64,000 nt of DNA from Hansfordia pulvinata. Lineage: Eukaryota > Ascomycota > Sordariomycetes > Xylariales. A program made the translations under genes and the position numbers. The stretch lies in contig BJKQ01000003.1 in assembly GCA_006538405.1 (NCBI GenBank), positions 2,914,001 to 2,978,000 on the forward strand. Reading direction: 5' to 3'. This document shows positions 1-13,259 of this stretch, one piece after another; within the stretch, counting starts at the first letter, position 1, and the number at the start of each line of letters is the position of its first letter. The notes beneath the pieces were generated by a model. That model had not been told where the DNA came from. It saw only the letters and a program-made list of their open reading frames with translations, and searched no databases.

Positions 1-151
1 TCGACTGAGGCTATGAAGCGCCCGCTGATCTTGTTTCGCAATCGCTACCAACCCCGGCCCCTTTGAACTGAGCTTCGCTCACTTTCAATCCCATCTCGCT
101 GACGAGTTGTCCGCTGCTGCGCAAGGCGTTTCCCCGGTCCTGCCCGCAGCC

Positions 152-3100
152 ATGGCCACCATGACGGAAACCAAGGGCACCTCGGCCGTCGCCCCCATCA
201 AGCACCAGGTCGTCGACAAGCTGCCCAAGCGCTTCAAGCAGATGAAGTTCGGCATCCAGTCCAACCAGGATATTGTGAACCAGGGCGTCATCGAGATTTC
301 CGACCGCTCCATGTATGACATCGACAAAGGTCGTGAGCCCACTCAGAATGGCGTCCTCGACAAGCGCCTCGGTATCTCCTCCAAGACCGCCCTCTGCGCC
401 ACCTGCGACCTTCGCCTTCAGGATTGCACAGGCCACTTCGGACACGTCCGCTTACCCCTGCCTGCTTTCCACATTGGCTATATCCGCTTCACCATCACCA
501 TCCTCCAGGAGATTTGCAAGGACTGCTCCCGGGTCCTGCTGACCGAGCCTGAGCGCCGCCAGTTTCTCAAGGAGCTGCGCCGTCCCTTCATTGACAACAT
601 GCGCCGCACCCAGATTCTCAAGAGGATCAACGAGCAGTGCCGCAAGGCCAAGCAGTGTCCTTACTGCGGCGCCGTCAACGGCCAGATTCGTAAGATTGGT
701 GCTCTTAAGCTGGTCCACGACAAGTTTGTCGCATTCAACAAGTCCACTTCCCAAAAAAAGCAGCCCCCACCAGCAAGATCGAGTTCGACAACTCCTTCAA
801 TGCTGCCCGCAAGCACATTGGCGATCTCGACAAGCACCTGCGCAAAGCTTACGAAGACCTCAACCCCCTGCGCGTTCTCAACCTCTTCAAGCAGGTCAGT
901 CCGACCGACTGCGAGCTCCTAGGCCTCGACCCCATCGAAGGCAGACCGGAAATGTTCCTCTGGCAGTATTTGCCTGCACCCCCCGTCTGCATTCGCCCTC
1001 AGTGGCCCAGGAGGGCGCCAGTAACGAGGATGACATCACTGCGAGGCTAGGCGACATCGTCTTCGCCTGCGGCCTGATCAGAGCCGCGTTACAAAGGGGT
1101 ACCACTTTGGGCACCATCATGGAGCAGTGGGAGTTCCTCCAGCTCCAAATTGCCGTCTACGTAAACAGCGACGTGCCCGGCCTTCAAAACAGTGGCATTG
1201 TCAAGACTATGAGGGGCTTCTGCCAGCGCCTCAAGGGCAAGCAAGGTCGCTTCCGTGGCAACCTTTCCGGAAAGCGTGTCGACTTTTCTGGCCGAACTGT
1301 CATTTCTCCTGATCCCAATTTGGCCATTAACGAAGTGGCCGTCCCAGAGCTGGTTGCCAAGAACCTGACATATCCCGAGAGGGTTCACCGGGATAACATT
1401 CAGAAATTGCGCGAGTGTGTCATCAACGGGCCGAACGAACACCCCGGTGCTCAAGCTGTCCTGAAGACTGATGGCGATCACCCCCCCATGAGGACTTCGC
1501 TGCGTTTTGCAGACCGAAATATTGCTGCAAGAGACCTCCAGTTTGGTGACGTGGTTGAGCGCCATCTGGAAGACGGCGACATTGTCCTCTTCAACCGTCA
1601 ACCCTCCCTCCACAAGCTCAGTATCATGAGTCACTTCGCCAAAGTGCGTCCTTGGCGAACCTTCCGTCTCAATGAGTGTGCGTGTGGCCCATACAACGCC
1701 GACTTTGACGGCGACGAGATGAACCTGCACGTGCCTCAGACCGAGGAGGCCCGGGCCGAAGCCATGACCCTTATGGGCGTTGCCAACAATCTGATCACTC
1801 CGAAAAACGGAGAACCCATCATTGCCGCCACGCAAGATTTCATCACCGCGGCTTACCTCCTCAGCAGTAAAGATGTCTTCTTTGACCGCAAAACGTTTGC
1901 CTACATGTGCACACACATGGTGGATGGCATCACCCACCTCGACCTGCCCCCCCTGCAATCTATGCCCCTGTCAAGCTTTGGACAGGAAAGCAGGTCTTCA
2001 GCATGCTCATGAGACCAAACAAGAGTTCACCCGTCATGGTCAATCTCGAGGCGAAATGTAGAGAGTACGTTGCTCCCAAAGATCCCGGCCCGGGCTTGAA
2101 GAAACGTATTCCAGACATGTGCCCCAAGGACGGCTGGCTAGTCGTCAGGAATTCCGAAGTCATGTGCGGCCGAATGGACAAATCGACGGTTGGCTCGGGA
2201 AAGAAGGACTCGATATTCTACGTCATCCTCAGAGACTACGGCCCCGAACATGCGGTCATTTGCATGAACCGCCTAGCCAAGCTTTGTGCTCGGATGCTGA
2301 CCAACCGCGGCTTTTCGATTGGTATCGGAGACGTGTTTCCCTCGGTGGCTCTGACTGACGCCAAAAACACTCTGGTCACTGATGCATACAAGCTTGCCGA
2401 CGAATTCATCGAGCAGTTCAACAAGAAGAAGCTGCCCAAGGCGGCAGGCTGTACTATGGAGGCGACTCTGGAGAACAAGATTTCTGGTGTTCTCAGCAAG
2501 GTCCGTCAAGCAGCAGGAGAGTACTGTATCCAGACACTTAGCGTCAACAATGCGCCATGGGTCATGGCTTCGTCCGGATCAAAGGGTTCCAACATCAACG
2601 TGGCTCAGATGATCGCGTCGGTCGGACAGCAGATTATCGGCGGGTCTCGTGTTGCAGACGGTTTCCAAGACCGCACCCTGCCGCACTTCCACAAAAACAA
2701 CAGACACGCCCCGGCCAAGGGATTCGTACGAAACAGTTTCTACACCGGACTCCTCCCCACCGAGTTCTTGTTTCACGCCATGTCTGGTCGTGAAGGTCTG
2801 GTTGATACCGCTGTCAAGACTGCCGAGACTGGATACATGTCTCGTCGGCTGATGAAATCACTGGAAGACCTCTCGACGCAGTACGACAATACAGTCAGAA
2901 CATCCGGAGCCAATGTCGTCCAGTTCCAATTCGGCGCTGATAAGCTTGACCCTGCCGATATGGAGGGCGACGCGGTCCCGGTCAATTTCGGCAGAACCTG
3001 GTTGCACGCCGAGAATCTCACCTGGCAAAACGAGGATCGTGCTCTGCTGCCTTTTGAGGTTTTGGAGCTCAGTGACTCGATTCTAGACGGAGAGCGTCAG

Positions 3101-4612
3101 CTGCTCCAGCGCAAAGGCTTGCTCAGGGGCGAGCCACTTTCCTACACGGACCAGAGCGACTATGGCATTGACGAGCATGAAGGCGGTCGCGAGTTTCTAC
3201 GGACCATTGACGCCCATGTCATGAGTCTGGCCTCCAGGTTGGCCAAGTTCAGAGAATTGTGCGGGCTCGAAGGCATGCTCGAGAGACCTGGTACGTCCGT
3301 CGCCGCCATCGACAAGAAAGAACGCGGTACCCTGGGTAGAAAGGCCTCCGAAAAAGTCGCCAAGGTTTCCGAGCGCACTCTGAGGAAATTCATCGAGTTC
3401 TGTCTCGAAAAATACAAGAAGGCCCAAGTCGAGCCGGGTCATGCCGTCGGAGCCGTCGGAGCGCAGTCGATCGGCGAGCCTGGTACGCAGATGACGCTGA
3501 AGACCTTCCATTTTGCTGGTGTCGCCGGAATGAGTATTACTCAGGGTGTTCCGCGTATCAAGGAAATCATCAACGCCTCCAAGAGTATCAGCACGCCGGT
3601 CATTGCTTGCCCTCTACAGAACAACAAGCAAATCGAGGCAGCTCACGTTGTGCGGGCCCGCATCGAGAAGACCTACGTCGAAGACGTACTGCGTTTCATC
3701 GACGACGAGTGGTCACCTTTCAGATCCTTCATCACTCTGCACATCAACACAGAAACGTTGGAGGGAATGCATCTCGGAATTGACATACACGATATCAAGA
3801 CGGCCATCCTCAAGGCTAAGAAGCTCAAGATTGCCGAGACGGATGTCGAGGTTTTCGAAGAAGATGCCACCATCGAAATCACCGTTAGAGGCCCTGATCA
3901 GGACCCAGCAGCCAAGCGCGCCCCGAGAAGCAAGACTGCCATTGCGGAATCCATGACCGACCTGCTTGTGCGCGTGGGACACCTCAAGCGCGTGCTGCCT
4001 CATGTCGCCATCGCCGGCTACCCAGAGGCGACGCGAGCCATCATCCAGACGGAAGAGGAGAAGAATGTGCGGAACGAAGATGGATCGCCTTCTTTCATCC
4101 ACAAGGTCCTGGTTGAAGGCTACGGCTTCCGACAGTGCATCAATACCGAAGGTGTGGTGGGAACAGAGGTTCGCACAAACAGCATCTTGGAATGCCGGGA
4201 CGTTCTCGGCATTGAGGCAGCTCGCACAACCATCGCCAAGGAAATCAGCGACGTCATGGGCGACATGGGCATTGACCCTCGCCATATGGAGTTGCTGGCT
4301 GATGTTATGACGTATAAGGGCGAGATCTTGGGCATCACGCGTTTCGGTCTCTCCAAGATGCGTGACAGTGTCCTGCAATTGGCCTCTTTCGAAAAGACCC
4401 CTGACCACCTTTTCGAGGCTGCTGCGTACATGAAGGGAGACGGTATAGAGGGTGTCAGCGAGAAGATCATCATGGGTCAGACTATGACCGTTGGTACAGG
4501 CGCTTTCCAGGTCGTTCGCCGGCTGGGCATCGAAGACAAGCATCTCAAACAGCTCCCGACCGCATTCGAGGACGCCTGGGCCGAGGAACATGGGCTTCAG
4601 CGCAGTGCTTGA
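152..4612 (+). CDS. RPC1: DNA-directed RNA polymerase III largest subunit (RPC1/C160)
   Basis: Largest catalytic subunit of RNA polymerase III, the nuclear enzyme that makes tRNAs, 5S rRNA and other small RNAs. Translation shows the N-terminal zinc-binding clamp (C-x2-C...C-x2-H around residues 82-98), a second Cys pair in CPYCG near residue 169, the Mg-binding NADFDGD motif near residue 516, the bridge-helix region starting GFVRNSF near residue 858 and the trigger-loop segment [19 protein letters not shown] near residue 1105. The start is the ATG at 152 (a second in-frame ATG is at 161). The open frame upstream has only non-ATG starts. The gene has no introns I can see. It is read in three frames (152 to about 755, about 760-998, about 999-1950, then 1950-4612), each shift explained by one missing base in a homopolymer. 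Restored length is about 1487 residues, close to yeast Rpo31 (1460). Family identity is certain from conserved motifs; the breaks are most likely assembly errors because the gene is essential. Confidence 0.96.
753..759 (+). other. Probable 1-base undercall, RPC1 site 1
   Basis: Run of seven A. Upstream the protein reads in the frame of the ATG at 152. Downstream the homologous reading (KIEFDNSF...) is in the frame one base earlier. One extra A restores continuity as [13 protein letters not shown]. Confidence 0.8.
996..998 (+). other. Probable 1-base undercall, RPC1 site 2
   Basis: Run of three C after CIR. One extra C joins [10 protein letters not shown] to [12 protein letters not shown], a stretch conserved in RPC1 proteins. 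Without it the frame fails. Confidence 0.8.
1947..1953 (+). other. Probable 1-base undercall, RPC1 site 3
   Basis: Run of seven C. One extra C joins [16 protein letters not shown] to [10 protein letters not shown]. As given, the upstream frame stops at 2012. Confidence 0.85.
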
Positions 4613-6384
4613 GGGTTCTGATTCAAGGCCTTGCAGAGGTCATGTCAGCAGCTTCTCGTGTCACCAACAAAACGCGTGTATGATGAGCAATGTGGAATAT
4701 TGTGGAAGTAGAGGTATCGGTTCGGCGAAGGTTGTTCTATCATGTCCCACACCTCGGGTTATTATGCGATGTTGAGCGACCTACGGTCGTCAGCTTCTTG
4801 GCGGTAGGGTGATGGCCAGACGGATGTACGTCGAGCATTGTTATTGTATTAGCTGGGATACCTCAATGGAAGACGGCCAGGCGTTGAGCGGGTTATTTGA
4901 TCTTTGGCATCTAGCTGTTCCTCGAGAGCTTGCACTTCCAGTTCTGAACGATGCCGTCACCTACGTGGCAGTGTTCGCGTGCGTCATGGGTGTGATGGAC
5001 AGTTGAGTTGACTGGACCATCACGGCTGGTCTAGTTGCCCATGTCCCAGCCGGGTTTGCCCTTGCTTTCCCCGGAACTCGATTTTCTCTACGAGTGTGTA
5101 AATAATGTTAGAATGAGGACATGGCCAGGACAACACACAGAGTGCGGGTGTCTCGATGGCTGTCTCTACTTCGGGCTTATAATTGTGCCCTACGTGATCT
5201 GTGAACGGAGGGATATATCGACAGGGTATGTCTGCACTTGACGAAAACCGTTCGTGCGAGAGGCGATGTACGTTCCACGCCCAAGGCATCGATAGCTCTG
5301 CGAGCCTCGGGCCAAATTACCCAAGAAAAAGGGAATCTTGAGGGCATCTAGGTATTGTTGGCAAGCTTGATCGAGTCAGAGCGACTCGTCCTCTCGAGAC
5401 GTCTTTTTGAGATCCTAGTTCCCACTAGTCGCCTGTCGTGAGCCAAGAACTCCTTACGTGTTACAGATCATGGCAAGAAGGTCACTTCGATCACTCCCTT
5501 CTCCCCGTTCAAGGAACCATCGGCCTGCAGGGTATTCGGGGCGTTGCAGCGTCCAATCGAACCGACCGGAAGGCAGGATGGTGGCAAGCATCGCAAGCTT
5601 AGTTGGGCACCTACACATGGCACTATTAAGCCAGCATGAGCCACGCGTCTCGGGGTTGAACATTTTCCCTTGTCGCCTTTGGGTGCCACAAAATGCCAAC
5701 GAGAGCTCACGAGTCAATGGTGGTATGCTTTCGAGCCGGATATTGGCCACGGCGTCAGAAGTCCAGCACCCCATGCTTCCCCCCCCTCTCTCTCAAAAAC
5801 GAAAGGGGGACCATTGCACCCGGAAAAGGGGAGGGAAGGCTTGTGTGTAGATCTTTGGGGGCCAGCGCGCGCTGGCGTCGATAGCCTCTTGCTCTGTCTG
5901 TCTCTCTCTGTCTGTCTCTCTCTGTGTGCATATCAGTCTGTCCGAAAGCTTATCTCGTTGCATGTCTATCTGTCCGGAAACTGCAGAGAGAGGAAGAGAG
6001 AGATCGACCAAGAAATCTAGGGAAATGATCAGCCGTGGCAACGCGCGCCTTGTTTCCCCATGGGGTGAAAGGTCAGCGGACGGGCATGTGGGCGCAGAAA
6101 CACTATCGAAAAAGGGCCCTGCTTCTTGGTTCTGGCGCCTGTGCGCGCCTCGCCTCCTCACAGGGCGGTTTTTTTTTTTTTTTTGGAGAAAGGAAAGGGG
6201 AGGCTACTGGGGAGAATTCGGTGTGCTGGGGAATGAAGAATGCGAACTGGCTGTCGGGCCCGAGACAGGAGGCTCTTGGTTGGTTGGTTTGGTTGGTCAG
6301 GGGTTGGTGGATGAGGTGCGAGGTGTCTGGTGCGATTTTCCCCTTTTGCTCGCTCTATCAGTTGTCTGTCTATGCGCCTCTCTT

Positions 6385-6405
6385 TCTCTCTCTCTCTCTC
6401 TCTCA

Positions 6406-6454
<49 letters not shown>
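6385..6454. repeat. (TC)n followed by (TG)22 microsatellite
   Basis: A TC tract at 6385-6404 is followed after six bases by a 44-bp perfect TG repeat (6411-6454). Confidence 0.97.
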
Positions 6455-6455
<1 letters not shown>

Positions 6456-7705
6456 CGGACAAGGGCTCCTATCGGGGGCTTTTGGGGGCTGCCCGGGTTG
6501 CGGACAGGCGGCCACGGGCGCGCGGGGGTTAAGCCGCGGAGAGAGAAAAAGGGGACGGGAGGCTCGGAGCTTCCCTCTGTCTGCCTGTAGATGGTGTGAT
6601 GCCCGAGACGAGAAGGGGACTGGGCCTTCCGGGAAGAGAGAGATAGAGAGATGTGGCGTAGAAGCCGCAGGGGACAACGTGGCGTGGCGTCGGCAACCGC
6701 GGGACGGGGAAGGAGGATGGCGAATCGCTGTTTCTTCTTCTCCAATTTCTCTTCTCTGGTCTTCTCGTCGAGGAGCCTCTGGAGATTGTGTTGAGGAAAC
6801 GGGACGACGATGACGACGACGAACGACGACGACAGCAACAAGCGAGCAAGAATGACGTTTTGTTGTTTGTTTGCTGGCACGGCCGCGGTCGGGCTGAGTG
6901 GCTTGCTGTCTTGCTGGCCATGGGCGCAGATGTGGATGTGGCTTGCGCGCGGGGCTGGCGAGCTGAAAAAAAAAAAAGGGCGCCCGCCGCATTGCGGGAG
7001 GCGAGACACGGGAGTCGACCGGGCGGGACGGAGACGCGGTCGGTCGGTACCTTGGGCCTCGCAAGGCGGCAGACGTAGTAAGCCCGGAAACGGAAGACGC
7101 GTGTGGATGATGCGCAAGCGAGAGAGAGAAAGAAGAAGAGAAGACGACGCGACGACACGCGTCGGTGGTGCATGCGGCAACCTCGCGCCCCACAGCTCGT
7201 CTTTCGGGTGGCGTCTTACATCGTCGCTGGGAGTGGCTCTGACTTGCAGCTGGGCTGCGGCGCGCGGGATACGGGAGGAGGAGGGAAGCATGAAGCGGGT
7301 ACCGGACCCGGCCTCGTTCGTTTGCCCGGGCCTCCCTCGGACCCGAGAGGAAGCAGTGCCCGAAAAGGAGGGAGGGTTACAGGCGGCATGCGAGGCGTGC
7401 GAGTACGTGGCACGGCAAAGAGCCACAGGAACCAAGGCCCGAAAGGAGGACAGAGAATCGAATCACATGTGCGTCACGACAAGGCGAGCGGGCGCAGGGG
7501 GAGGGAAGCGAGGCTGAAGAGGTGTTGTGGCTGTTGTCGGTCATGTGCAACGCATCTACCGCGCCCAGGTCTTTCTAATGATAACCTGTGACTGTGACGG
7601 GGACCGAGACCGAGATGGATGGGGATCAGATCAGATCAGGGGGGGGAGTACGAGTGGTGGAAAGAAAGCAGCTTGAGGCTCAAAGTCAAGGCCGACCGGG
7701 GATAG

Positions 7706-7750
7706 CATCGCATCGCATCGCATCGCATCGCATCGTGTCGTGTCGTATCG
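7706..7750. repeat. (CATCG)6 pentanucleotide array with diverged tail
   Basis: Six perfect CATCG units (7706-7735) decay into TGTCG and TATCG units, a gradient of single-base changes typical of slippage followed by mutation. Confidence 0.95.
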
Positions 7751-8380
7751 TATGACCCCTGTCGATAGATATGAGGCTGCTGAGGTGCCGGCAACCCACC
7801 TGGCAGCAAACTGATGAGACCTGACCGTCAACCTACCACGGCGTGGGCAACCCTTTCGGCTCTTGTCCCGGCCTTTTCCCCCTAACAACTGCCGCCGCGG
7901 CGCTCACCCAGGATGCTGCTACTCGTGGGTCACCCCAGGGGTTGCAAGTACCAAGAAGGTAGGTCGTACCTGATATAACAACCATTGTAATAGGAAGCCG
8001 TACCCGTATCTGCCCTGGCCAGCCAGCCCTCGTTGCTCTCCCCCTCCACGCTTCGAACGTGGTGTTGGGCACGGCTGACTCGCTCCAGTTAAGCCCTGCA
8101 CGACACCTTTGTGTCTTCCACAACGTGTGTATGCCAGGGCTCTCTATCGCATCTCTTCTCCTGCCCCATCGGCGTGAACACTGACAACACTTCCTTGTTC
8201 CCTGCCTAGCTCTTCTTCTTCTCCTCCGTCTTTCAGCTCAGCGGCCAAGCTTTTCTCTTTACGGCCTGCCGGCCTTTGACCCATCCAAGGTTCGCCTCTG
8301 TGGCCGTGGGCGCTCTGCTGTGTATCCAGCTACGTCTATCTGTCCGGACTCGCCTCGCCCAGCACGGGATACCGACCGTG

Positions 8381-8456
8381 GAGAAGAAGAAGAAGATGAA
8401 GAAGAAGATGATGAAGAAGAAGAAGATGAAGAAGAAGAAGAAGAAGAAGAAGAAGG
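8381..8456. repeat. (GAA)n/(GAT) purine-rich array
   Basis: About 76 bp of GAA triplets with interspersed GAT. It is nearly pure purine on the + strand and open in several frames (poly-Lys, poly-Glu), but with no protein context. Confidence 0.95.
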
Positions 8457-9050
8457 AAAATACAGAAACATGAGAAAACAAGAGGATCGACGAGGGTTGG
8501 GACGCCACACCGCACGCTCCCCGGGGACCCCCTCGCTGGAGACAGATCGCATGAGAGAAGATCGGGAGGGGGGGGCGTAATGGGGCTCCGCAGGGCTGGT
8601 TCGCGTCGGTATGGAGAGTTTCTATTCTTAGGTGGAGGTCATCTCTCCCTCCATGTCTTTCTCACCGGCCGGGGCTCTGCCTTGCTGCTTCTTTCGGACC
8701 CCCGGCCGGTCCCAAGCAGATCAGTCGGCTCCGGCTCCGGCTTGGGTACCCAGGCCGGAGCCTGATATAGGCCGGAGGGGCTTATTACACAGGTTACATA
8801 CTGGACATACTGGTATATACGTGCGTATGTGTGTATATGTGCGCGTTCTACAAAGCCCAAGTTACCACCGACTGCATTCGCCTCTTCATCGCTCCCAGCC
8901 ACATGGCGAACAACGAATGGCTTGACTGGGGGGGTCTACGCGCGTACTCGTAACTCACGACCGATGAAACCCCCACCACCCGCGTGGAAAGAAAGCTCGC
9001 ATCAAGGAGCATATCGTACGATTTTGCTTCAGGCGCTGGGCCCCCAAGGC

Positions 9051-9080
9051 ATGGCATGGCATGGCATGGCATGGCGTGGC
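9051..9080. repeat. (ATGGC)5 pentanucleotide array
   Basis: Five ATGGC units followed by a diverged GTGGC unit. Confidence 0.93.
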
Positions 9081-9344
9081 GTGTGGCCCATCTCGCTGCT
9101 GGGTGCACGGCTCTGGCCGCACAGGCCTCCTCATTCTGTGCCCCCGCCGTGTCTGTATCATCTTGTTCGGCCGTCTTCTGTGGTGTTGGTAGTGAGTGAC
9201 AGAGCACGGACCAGCGCGCTTTGCTCGTGGTGTATGTAGGTCGGGGATGGCGGCGGAGAGGTCCCGTTTCGTGGCTGGAGGCGTGGGCCCTTGTCAGTCT
9301 TTGGCCTGCGCGAATTCCGCAAAATCATGCTTTGCCTGCCTTTG

Positions 9345-9347
<3 letters not shown>

Positions 9348-9387
<40 letters not shown>
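9348..9387. repeat. (GT)n-(TA)n microsatellite
   Basis: About 33 bp of GT repeat running into a short TATATAT stretch. Confidence 0.95.
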
Positions 9388-9389
<2 letters not shown>

Positions 9390-10192
9390 TTCCCATGCCC
9401 ACCTGAGCTCGCAGTGGGATGATGGCTGTGGGCGTCCAGCGAGGAAGCGCTTTGCGACCTGGCACCAGCATTTCCCGATGCGATAAGGCCTCAGCATCGG
9501 TTCTCACGACTGCAACATTCCACAGGCTGCCCAACTGGAGCCTGTGCTCTCCGGCGTGGCCGGGTCGGCTGGCCTCTATCTGCCACGAGTCACGAGCCAA
9601 GCAGGTCGGCCCTGGAGATGACGGGCAAGATTGTGCCGGGTGACTGGACTTTTGTTCACTCTCCTCGTCAAACAGGTTGGCTTTGAGTGTCATTTCTGGC
9701 TCTGGTTTCATTCCCATAGCCCCCTTGATCTTCCGGAATATAGCAACATTGGCCAGCTTCATTTGCTTGGTCACAGGTCCTGTCGCAAGGGTTTAATCTG
9801 AATGGCGTGAAGACTGGCCCTTAGCCCTACTACGAAAATTCGACCTACACATATTGTCCGCGGTAGGATTCCTCTTCGCCAGCTTGGAGTGAGGCACTGG
9901 CAGACATGTCAGGCCGGGTAGTGAAAACCCGCCGCTGCAGAACACTATGCGGTCCCCGTGTTGAGACGCTTTGATACTGGAAACAAGCAGACCTCGAGAG
10001 GTGGTGCGTCGAGTGTCAGACGTGACCGAGGGTTAGCCAATCAAGTCGAGGACCGCATGGGATGTATGGCGTACGGCAGTTGGGAGCAACATGACACATC
10101 GGTAAGGTGTAGGTAGGTGAGAATCTTATCGCTCGTGCATCATCACACCTGCGTACCTTACCTATCAAACCTGACAGATGCGTGTCCGGGTA

Positions 10193-10214
10193 ACACACAC
10201 ACACACACACACAC

Positions 10215-10293
<79 letters not shown>
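10193..10293. repeat. (AC)n microsatellite, about 100 bp
   Basis: The longest dinucleotide tract in the window, alternating A and C with one TT interruption near 10215. Confidence 0.97.
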
Positions 10294-10294
<1 letters not shown>

Positions 10295-10509
10295 CACATC
10301 AGCGCCCGCGAAGCTGCGTGAGCTGCATGTAGGTTGCAGCCCTCTGTCGGCTCGTCCAGGTAACTGCAGTCGGTGTCAAACATTTGGACCGCGAGTGTAC
10401 GGGCGGGCTCCGTTGCTTGGTCTGACCCTACCTAGATCGACTCCAGCTCGAAACGGTCACGGCAGAATATCTACCCTTTGACCTTCCCGAGGTGGGCAGA
10501 CACACCACA

Positions 10510-10527
10510 CGCGCGCGCGCGCGCGCG
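10510..10527. repeat. (CG)9 alternating tract
   Basis: Eighteen bases of perfectly alternating C and G, about 220 bp beyond the long AC tract. Confidence 0.95.
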
Positions 10528-13238
10528 AGTGAATGTCCATGGCCCCTGATACCTGACTCGATGGCTGCAGGCAGCGTCGTCGATCGTAAGGGCGAAGGCA
10601 GCCTACAACTGGTTTTTCTACCCCGAGAACACGGCGGATGGGCAGGGGAGGGCACGGCGGGTGGGCAGGGGAGGAAGCAACGGTCTGGGGCTCGACTTGC
10701 AATCTGCCGCCCCCCCGCCCGAGATGCGGGGAGACGAAATCAGACGGAGAGGGAACGAAGGGGAATGAATGAAGAGGGCCGTCCGAATGGCTGCTTAGTT
10801 CGGGTGCCCTGCAACGCACACGTAGTAAGGAGAGTAAGCAGTCACCTGGGCAGATGTGCTGGAAGCCGCGAAACCACGACGAGAGCCACCGCCGGTGAGA
10901 GTTTGGTCTCTGTTCCGAGCTCCTCGCTGGCTGCAGGAACCAAGACGACCACATCTCCCCCCCCCTCTTTTCCCGCCCATATGATCTCTAGAAGGCCCTG
11001 ATCAGTCAGAGGCGCGAGACACTTTGCCGTATCAACGTCGTTACGGGGCTTGATCAGACCCTAACACACGACAGTCAGATGGTTTCTGCTAGTAGCGCGA
11101 GCCCGCCAAAGCGGGTTGAGGATAACTCGGGGCCGTCCTGTCTGTCTGCCTGCCTGCCTGCCTGCTTGTCTGCCCTTTTTTACCTGCGCCATTGGAGACC
11201 CGCGAAGCGTACCAGAGCCTGCTCTGATGAGAAGCCTGGAGGCGACATCCTGAACTGCCAAGTTGGCCCGACTCCGGGGTCTGTCTGGATGGACAGCAGC
11301 GGGCCACCAGACGCGCTACAGAAGAAGGGTGGCCATTCTGCAGACCTCGGATCCTCCTCGACTGCATGCACTTTGCAGCTTATATCTTCCAGCGCTGCCG
11401 CATCGCTGCACAGCAGACCCGAGTAGACCGTCGTCGACATTGACCGTAGCTGAAATGGTGTATCACGCCTTTCTGCCCCGCGACTTTTTCGTAATGTTCA
11501 CTCTGGTCGTGTACCCGCGTAGGAATCTCATCTCTTGCACAGAGCCGGGGTTTCCCGCTGCATCACGTGCAGCATCCAGGCTGCGAGGGAGGGGTTGCTC
11601 ATGACGCAAGATCCGAGAGGCACACCTGCTCACTACGCCAAAAGGGTCCGCAGCAGTGGTGTCCTCCCAGCTCATCCGGAATGGCCTCCATAGAGCAACC
11701 GAAGCCGGAGAGAGAGAGAGAGAGAAAAGAATCCCACCTTCAAGGACACTTTGCAAGGGCACAGGGTTACCCTTGACCCGTCTTCCCCCGACCCGGACCA
11801 GAACCAGCCTGTCGGAAAGGCGACCGCATTAGCTCGGAGCTTTTGGAGGCCGAGGCGGGCGCCGCTCACCAGCAGAACAAAACGGATACCTTTTGACCAC
11901 GCGCCGGAGCCTCTCGATTCGGCCTTTCCCACGACGAGAAGCTGCCCAGGAGGGTGCCATGATATCCAAGGAGCCGGGACGCGCTACGCAAGAAGGGGGG
12001 GGATAAAGAGTAGACAAGCCGACACCGGGCTCTTGGGTTCCGTCCCATCTATCCCTGTCGGCTACGGATCGGAAAGGGGGGTCCCCCGGCTTCCTAGTCT
12101 CGACTTCCGAATGACGCCTCCCACGTTGGCTGGGGCCCGAAGCCCCGGGATGTGCAGCATGGCGTCGCGAGTTAGGACAAAGCATGAGGGAGGAGGGCGA
12201 TCTCCGTGGCGGAACCTGACGGGGATCAGGCCTGGAAAGCCAAGAGTGCAGCCCTCGTTTTCGTTACATCTAGGAGAGGCTATCTCAGCTGGCCCGCCGG
12301 CCAGTCCGAACAGAAAGCAGGGAACTAGCAGGTCAGAAGGATACCGTCTCTCTTGACAAATCTCTTGATCACCGCGGCCGTCGTGGTTTGTCGTCCCGGG
12401 ACAGCCCCCGGAGGACCACCGCGCCCCGAGCCTCAGTTTCCACACGTCTTTTTTCTTCTTTTTCGGAGCAAAACCCTGGAACACGCCCGTCCCCGGCTGC
12501 GGCGCCGCTGCCTTGTGCGACCCGGGAGATGGACCTTTGCACACGGCAGTGCGACCCCGGGAGATCGGGTAGATCGGGTCGGGGGTGAGTGAGGCATAGA
12601 GCAAGGGGTCCCCTGGTGTAAGCGAGCAGCTGAGAGGTGTTGGCCTCGCGGCCGGTGTTTTCTCCGGGAGATGCCCTGGAATTTCAGATACGCAGACTGG
12701 CCCACAGTGAGGAGAGAAGGACTTTGTTGCGCCATCTGACGTACAGATACCCGCGGAGCCTCGGGATGCTCGGGCCAAGAAGAAGATGCGAGAGATGGCG
12801 TCTTTCTCTTGGCAGCAACTCTGCAACGGAAGACGTGCTGCTCTGCCGCTGCTGGAAGTTCCGCACAGCAGAGCATGCAGCACGACCCTTCTGGGCCTCT
12901 GGGGTGCGCGGCATGATGGTGGTGATGACGGTGCACACCGCTGCTGCCGTGGCCGTTGCGGTGTCAGGGGTTGCCTGCCAGTCCATCTACCTTTGCCTGT
13001 GCACCGGCCGAGCGGGGTGCGGGAGCGAGAGCGAGGATTGGGGATACGGGCGGCCAAGCTGAGCTGAGAAGAGACGGGGAGGGCCACCGGGGCGACGGAG
13101 GCACATGGAAAAGACGAAGAAGGCCCAAAGTTGCCTGCCGCGCTGCACTCTACTGGCTGGCCCGCCGTGCAGAAGATCGTTTACGATACGCGCGTGAGCG
13201 GCAGGGCAAGATGAACAGAAAGAAAACAAGGGTATCTA

Positions 13239-13259
13239 ATGCATGCATGCATGCATGCA
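13239..13259. repeat. (ATGC)5 self-complementary tetranucleotide array
   Basis: Tandem ATGC units; because the unit is self-complementary the array is a perfect palindrome. Confidence 0.95.

Noticed and set aside
3713..4591. A 292-codon minus-strand frame opposite RPC1
   Set aside because: Antisense to strongly conserved RPC1 coding sequence; no protein-family features.
152..4612. RPC1 as a pseudogene because of its three frame breaks
   Set aside because: All key motifs are intact between the breaks, each break is a one-base homopolymer change, and the gene is essential. Assembly error is far more likely.
6158..7435. A 425-codon minus-strand frame with runs of TH
   Set aside because: The His-Thr run is the (TG)22 microsatellite translated; the rest is Arg/Pro/Ser noise.
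8045..8070. Stem-loop around CTTCGAA resembling a tRNA T-arm
   Set aside because: The seven-base loop is out of register with TTCRANY, and there is no surrounding cloverleaf.
10193..10293. Regular repeat that might be taken for a CRISPR-like array
   Set aside because: It is a plain dinucleotide microsatellite in a eukaryotic genome, with no spacers.
12062..13087. A 341-codon minus-strand frame in the desert
   Set aside because: Arg/Pro/Ser-rich with no hydrophobic core or motif, overlapped by several equally long frames on both strands. It looks like chance in GC-rich DNA.
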